DNA of 16,524 nt from contig JAISII010000160.1 in NCBI GenBank assembly GCA_031262125.1, positions 1 to 16,524 on the forward strand, in the 5' to 3' direction. Each line of letters begins with the position of its first letter. The first letter of the stretch is position 1. Origin of the DNA: Oscillospiraceae bacterium (GTDB lineage Bacteria > Bacillota > Clostridia > Oscillospirales > Acutalibacteraceae). Positions 13,076-16,524 of this stretch are shown here, one piece after another. The notes below the pieces were generated by a model. That model was not told the DNA's origin and searched no databases. It saw only the letters and a list, made by a program, of their open reading frames with translations. Made by a program: the position numbers and the translations under genes.

Positions 13076-14557
13076 ATGTCTAATCAAAACATATTTTGTA
13101 CCGCTTGTGGGCAAGCAAACGATGCTCAGGCAAACTTTTGCATTAATTGCAGTGCACAGCTAATAAAGCCTGAACAGCAAGCTACCGCTGCTCCCGTTGC
13201 ACCGATTGAGCAAGCACCTGTTACGCAAACAGTTGTGCCACCCGTTGCACCTGCTCCTGCCAAACCGCAGTTCGACTTCAAAAAAATCATCGAGTTTTTT
13301 AAAGCCATACCCAAATGGGTAAAAATCGGTGCATGTGCATTGGTTGTGCTCATAATCGGTGTGATTGTTTTCTTTTCGGTAGGTTCTTCTGTAAATAACC
13401 CGCAGAATGTTGCCGAGGGTTATTTTAAAGCAATGGTAACAGGCGATTTTGAAGCCGCATATGGCTATTATGCAATGAAGGATTCGGAGCTTGTAAATGC
13501 AAAAGCTTATGCTGCCTATATGCAAGCACAAGAAGACGACATGCCCGAAATAGTAAGCTATACTATTATTGATGCTGCACAAGCAAAAAATGCTATAGCT
13601 GATGAACTCAAGGACAGCTTGGGCGATTTAGCTGACCTTATAGACGAATATTCCGATGATATTGACATTACAATGCCCTCCGATTTAAAAACCTTAACCG
13701 AACCCGAGGTAACTAAAGAGTACTTGGTTACCTACTATACAAAAGACTCGACCACACCCAATACACAAGTTATCACGCTTGTTAAAAACAACAAAAAAGC
13801 ATGGCTTTTCTTCGATTCTTATGATGTTAAAGCAGAGGATTTTGTTGCCGAAAATTTCACACTGCAAGTAGAAAAGGGTTCTACCGATGTTACTATCGAC
13901 GGTTTTGCTCTTAAAGACCCGATAAGCGAGGATGACGAAAGCTACGATATTTATAAAATCGATAAAATTTTTACAGGCGAACACGAAGTAGTGGCAAAAC
14001 ATAAGTTCTTTGAAGATGTAACCGAGGATATATATGTTTATGGTTCGGACGAAACTAAAACAATATACAATGAAGAGCTTAAAACTGCAATTAATGATGA
14101 AATTATCGCATCTGCACAAGCCGATTTTGACACAGTTATGGCAGGTGCAGCAGCAGGCACAAAATTCTCGGCTTTGGGCCTTAATATCACCGACAAAAAG
14201 CCCGATTTAGCCTACTCTTCCGATTACGACGTGATGATTGAAAATGATTATGATGATTTGACAGAAATGTGGAACCCTGCTGCGGTTGATACTTTTGACC
14301 GTACCGATTTAGTAGTGAGCGATTCTGACTTTGATATGTATAATTTTGACTCAACCAATTTAACTTGCGAAATCATGGCAGACCTTACCTATAATTACAG
14401 CACCGTAACAACCGACGACAAAAACAAGCAGGTTAAAACCCCAAAAGCGGACGAAACCACCACTGTTTATTTAACATATGGTTACTCCGATGCCAAAGGC
14501 TGGGCTTTGCAAGACATTGCCGGTTTTTATGAGATAGGCGAAGAGTATTCTTGGTGA
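13076..14557 (+). CDS. Zinc-ribbon, single-pass membrane protein with NTF2-like extracellular region (TcaA/YvbJ-like layout)
   Basis: A 493-residue protein. An N-terminal zinc ribbon (Cys8, Cys11, Cys22, Cys25) is followed by a Pro/Ala/Gln linker, an amphipathic stretch and one transmembrane helix (about 83-102). Next is an extracellular region starting with NPQNVAEGYFKAMVTGDFEA (108-127), typical of NTF2-like DUF4878-type domains. The remainder is acidic and Asp/Thr/Tyr-rich and includes an IDKIFTGEHEVVA stretch (about 300) like PEGA/TcaA repeats. The order of domains resembles TcaA and YvbJ, envelope proteins of Firmicutes, but similarity is only general and the function is unknown. AAAGAGG precedes the ATG. 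Two copies of one hairpin bracket the gene. It may be cargo of an insertion between the two copies of the loader 3' end. Confidence 0.8.
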   Translation: MSNQNIFCTACGQANDAQANFCINCSAQLIKPEQQATAAPVAPIEQAPVTQTVVPPVAPAPAKPQFDFKKIIEFFKAIPKWVKIGACALVVLIIGVIVFFSVGSSVNNPQNVAEGYFKAMVTGDFEAAYGYYAMKDSELVNAKAYAAYMQAQEDDMPEIVSYTIIDAAQAKNAIADELKDSLGDLADLIDEYSDDIDITMPSDLKTLTEPEVTKEYLVTYYTKDSTTPNTQVITLVKNNKKAWLFFDSYDVKAEDFVAENFTLQVEKGSTDVTIDGFALKDPISEDDESYDIYKIDKIFTGEHEVVAKHKFFEDVTEDIYVYGSDETKTIYNEELKTAINDEIIASAQADFDTVMAGAAAGTKFSALGLNITDKKPDLAYSSDYDVMIENDYDDLTEMWNPAAVDTFDRTDLVVSDSDFDMYNFDSTNLTCEIMADLTYNYSTVTTDDKNKQVKTPKADETTTVYLTYGYSDAKGWALQDIAGFYEIGEEYSW

Positions 14558-14620
14558 TAATAAGTTTTTCTGCTTTGTTTTAATTTAGCGTTTTCGATTC
14601 TGTATCAATAATAATAAATC

Positions 14621-14660
14621 ACAATCGGTATTAAGGAGACTTAGTGCCGATTGTTTTTTT
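14621..14660 (+). terminator. Rho-independent terminator of the zinc-ribbon membrane protein gene
   Basis: A 15-bp stem with two G-U pairs (ACAATCGG to CCGATTGT, 14621-14654), a GAGA loop and seven Ts. The stem is identical to that at 12877-12910. Confidence 0.85.
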
Positions 14661-14693
14661 GCCAAACTTAGTGCCGATTGTTTTTTTGCCAAA
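14640..14693 (+). repeat. Perfect 27-bp tandem duplication of the terminator's 3' arm
   Basis: The unit 14640-14666 (CTTAGTGCCGATTG, seven Ts, GCCAAA) is repeated exactly at 14667-14693. The second copy carries only the right arm and T tract, so it competes with the first for the same left arm. Probably a replication-slippage product. Confidence 0.85.
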
Positions 14694-14764
14694 CATTAAA
14701 ATTGCTTAAAAAACCATAAAAAACATTAAAATAACCTCGAAAAACCGCCAAAACCGCCTTTCCG

Positions 14765-14863
14765 GAGTTTGCACAAACCTATTCTTTACGCTTTGTTTCT
14801 TGGCTGGAGGGTTCGGCTGACCGCCTTAATTTTTACGGTAAAGATTTACGTGGCAGGATTTGA
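14765..14863 (+). pseudogene. 3' remnant of a DnaC/DnaI-like helicase loader gene
   Basis: The frame reads EFAQTYSLRFVSWLEGSADR, then LNFYGKDLRGRI and TGA. It aligns without gaps to the last 32 residues of the intact loader at 11040-12035, with 28 of 32 residues the same. At DNA level I count 16 differences in 99 bases, mostly silent. It has no upstream coding part, start or ribosome site. The mainly silent divergence implies that it evolved as a working gene before being cut down, for example as the end of a homologous allele. Some similarity may continue a little past the stop. Confidence 0.85.
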
Positions 14864-14914
14864 GTGTTGCTTTTTCTTACCCCTTGCATCTTGTTTCTTG
14901 CTTCTTGAAGACGA

Positions 14915-14952
14915 CAAAGCCGGATGAAGATTTTACTCTCCATCCGGCTTTG
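14915..14952. terminator. Strong hairpin downstream of the NlpC/P60 gene (possible terminator)
   Basis: CAAAGCCGGATG (14915-14926) pairs perfectly with CATCCGGCTTTG (14941-14952) around a 14-nt loop. It lies 52 nt beyond the minus-strand gene's stop, as expected for its terminator. Neither side has a real T tract (minus strand continues TCGTCTTC), so termination is uncertain. Confidence 0.45.
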
Positions 14953-15004
14953 CCAAATATTATTATTGAAAAGGAGCTGTCAAAAATTAATAGCTTAATA
15001 CTAA

Positions 15005-16474
15005 TTATCTAAACCGTGAGTAGGAAGAACGCAAACGAATTTTGCGTGCCGCCAACTTTGCTTGTTCACGCTTATAAACAAAGAACACAACTGCAGCCAT
15101 AATTGCCAAAACAATAATTGCCCAAATTATAAACGCTACAACCGATGCTACTCTTGCCGAGAACGCATCATCGCCAACAACTTTGCTTATAGCTTCTGCT
15201 GCAATATCGTTTGTGCGGCTTAACAAGCTTTTAGAAAGCCGTGGTTGGCTTGCAGCAACAGTTTCCGAAAATAGGGGAGAAGAGAAGTCAAAATTGAACA
15301 AGTCTGCTGCTTCATCCGGTGTTGCAGTTGCCGCTGAATCGGTGTTTGACAAACCTTCGCCGCTGCCCAGCAAAGCAAGTGTCGCCTCATCGGCAATGCC
15401 GGTTTCTTCAAGCCCGTTAATTTGCTGGAACTTTAAAACAGCAGCTTTTGTAAGCTCGCCGAAATAGGTTGTGCAGTCGTCGTTAAAATAGCCAAGCTCT
15501 TTAAGGTTTTCTTGCAGAGCCATAATTGCATCGTTAACATCGCCAACGGTGTATGTAACAACTTTAGGTTCTGCTGGCTTTTCTTCTTCAGCTTTTTCTT
15601 CGGGAGCATAAGGGGCATCATCCGAGAACAGTACGTCCATATCGTCGCCGGCAATGCCGTCAACAGTTATACCTGCTGCTTTTTGGAATGCTATATATGC
15701 AGCTTCGGTAACATCGCCAAAATATCCTGTAGAGTCGCCTACATAAAAGCCGAGCTCTTTAAGTCTATCTTGAATTTCTATAACTTTTTGCCCACTGTCG
15801 CCGTTTTTAAAAATAGTTTTTGCGGGTGCAGATGAGCCTGAAGAATTGCTTCCTGAAGAAGAATTTGCGGTTGAGGACATATTGGCAGGTTTTTGGTCAG
15901 ACGCACCGCCCGAACCAAAATAGTATGTAACGCCGTCGATTGTGCGGGAAGTATCGGACAAATACTCGCCGTCTTCATAATAAAAATAGCTGCCGTTAAA
16001 ATATTCCCACCCTGTATCGGGGTACGAAACACCATAAACCTTAAACCAGCTTACCCATGAGTGGCTATAGGCACTGTCGTAGCATACACCGTAATATTCG
16101 TTGCGAGCATCTACAGCCATACCACTGCCAACATAAACTCCAACGTGCCCCGGCTGCCATAAGCCCAAACCATGAATATTGGGTATACCGTTGTAAACTG
16201 AACCGCTCTCGCTTGAGGAATTTAGCATTGCTGTACGTGTGCCGCCTACTCCATTATAGGTGGCGATTAAACCTGAGCAGTCAACCGCTCCGGGGGAGGT
16301 TCCGCCGTAAACATACGACCAACCATTGTTATAGGCACCCATAACCCAGTCGGATAAACCGATGCCTGTACTTGCCGCACTGGCAGAAATTGTTGTTGCA
16401 ACCAAAGATGTTGCAAGGATTGCAAGGATAATACAAACTGAAATCAAACGTTTCAGCCTCTTCACACTGACCAT
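15005..16474 (-). CDS. Secreted NlpC/P60 peptidoglycan hydrolase with cell-wall repeat, two PG_binding_1 domains and C-terminal membrane helix
   Basis: A 489-residue protein. A signal peptide of about 34 residues (VKRLKRL then a hydrophobic core, ending SASAA) is followed by an NlpC/P60 domain with Cys66 in VDCSG as nucleophile and His110 in PGHVGVYVG. Next come a cell-wall/choline-binding-like repeat (about 155-190, GWEYFNGSYFYY and GVTYYFGSGG), a Ser/Asn linker and two PG_binding_1 domains (about 222-283 and 309-370). An acidic stretch, a transmembrane helix (about 444-467) and a basic tail end it. It should cleave peptide bonds in peptidoglycan outside the cell. The ATG at 16474 has GAAAGG upstream at about 12 nt; a TTG at 16486 directly abuts that site, so I reject it. 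No operon partner is visible inside the window. Confidence 0.9.
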   Translation of the reverse strand: MVSVKRLKRLISVCIILAILATSLVATTISASAASTGIGLSDWVMGAYNNGWSYVYGGTSPGAVDCSGLIATYNGVGGTRTAMLNSSSESGSVYNGIPNIHGLGLWQPGHVGVYVGSGMAVDARNEYYGVCYDSAYSHSWVSWFKVYGVSYPDTGWEYFNGSYFYYEDGEYLSDTSRTIDGVTYYFGSGGASDQKPANMSSTANSSSGSNSSGSSAPAKTIFKNGDSGQKVIEIQDRLKELGFYVGDSTGYFGDVTEAAYIAFQKAAGITVDGIAGDDMDVLFSDDAPYAPEEKAEEEKPAEPKVVTYTVGDVNDAIMALQENLKELGYFNDDCTTYFGELTKAAVLKFQQINGLEETGIADEATLALLGSGEGLSNTDSAATATPDEAADLFNFDFSSPLFSETVAASQPRLSKSLLSRTNDIAAEAISKVVGDDAFSARVASVVAFIIWAIIVLAIMAAVVFFVYKREQAKLAARKIRLRSSYSRFR

Positions 16475-16524
16475 TGATAAAGTCAACCTTTCTTTCCAAT
16501 TCGCATCAAGCCGATTAAGATGTA

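Larger units (their letters stand above)
14558..15004. other. 447-bp intergenic region without an intact gene
   Basis: Contents from left to right: a terminator (14621-14660), a tandem repeat (14640-14693), an AT-rich stretch with two AACATTAAAAT words, the 3' remnant of a helicase-loader gene (14765-14863), a TTCTTG-rich stretch (about 14874-14908) and a strong hairpin (14915-14952). I see no further coding potential or RNA gene. Confidence 0.7.

Noticed and set aside
14640..14693. A CRISPR-like repeat
   Set aside because: The two 27-bp units are adjacent without spacers and are parts of a terminator.
16475..16486. TTG start four codons upstream for the NlpC/P60 protein
   Set aside because: It touches the GAAAGG site with no spacing, while the ATG at 16474 begins a normal signal peptide.

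Overview
This window looks like chromosomal DNA of a low-to-middle GC Gram-positive bacterium of the class Clostridia, possibly of the Ruminococcaceae/Oscillospirales type. Pointers are the strong AGGAG-type ribosome binding sites, consensus sigma-A promoters, a DnaD-domain protein beside a DnaC/DnaI-type helicase loader (a Firmicutes arrangement), an archaeal-type phosphoglycerate mutase, an ABC-2 exporter with two permeases, and a secreted NlpC/P60 hydrolase with cell-wall repeats. The taxonomic call is inference; there is no rRNA or tRNA in the window to confirm it.

Layout. 1-600: two tandem HU genes (the first cut by the window edge), each followed by an almost identical terminator. 648-4963: a promoter, then a CPBP-family membrane protease, the tRNA adenosine deaminase tadA (4-nt overlap with the protease), an ABC ATPase and two ABC-2 permeases. 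The spacer before the first permease is highly structured, and the second permease is interrupted by an in-frame TAA 35 codons before its apparent natural end. 4981-5015: a terminator, probably bidirectional. 5075-7227 (minus strand): galU preceded by a zinc-ribbon/DUF2628-like membrane protein. 7256-7315: two divergent promoters whose -35 boxes are 2 bp apart. 7489-12035 (plus strand): prfB (no frameshift site), an apgM-type phosphoglycerate mutase, a DnaD-domain protein and a DnaC/DnaI-like helicase loader.

12036-14764 looks like an accessory insert. It holds a minimal nucleotidyltransferase/HEPN pair and a zinc-ribbon, single-pass membrane protein, each with its own promoter and with copies of the same terminator hairpin. 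Its far edge at 14765-14863 carries a diverged copy of the last 32 codons of the helicase-loader gene. The simplest reading is an old insertion or duplication at the 3' end of that gene, but no integrase or transposase is present.

15005-16474 (minus strand): a secreted NlpC/P60 peptidase with a cell-wall repeat, two PG_binding_1 domains and an unusual C-terminal membrane anchor.

I see no CRISPR array, tRNA, rRNA or recognisable transposase. No clearly novel defence or biosynthetic system is visible. The most interesting items are the displaced helicase-loader 3' end with the cargo between the copies, the interrupted permease, the hairpin that buries the first permease's start site, and the back-to-back promoters.
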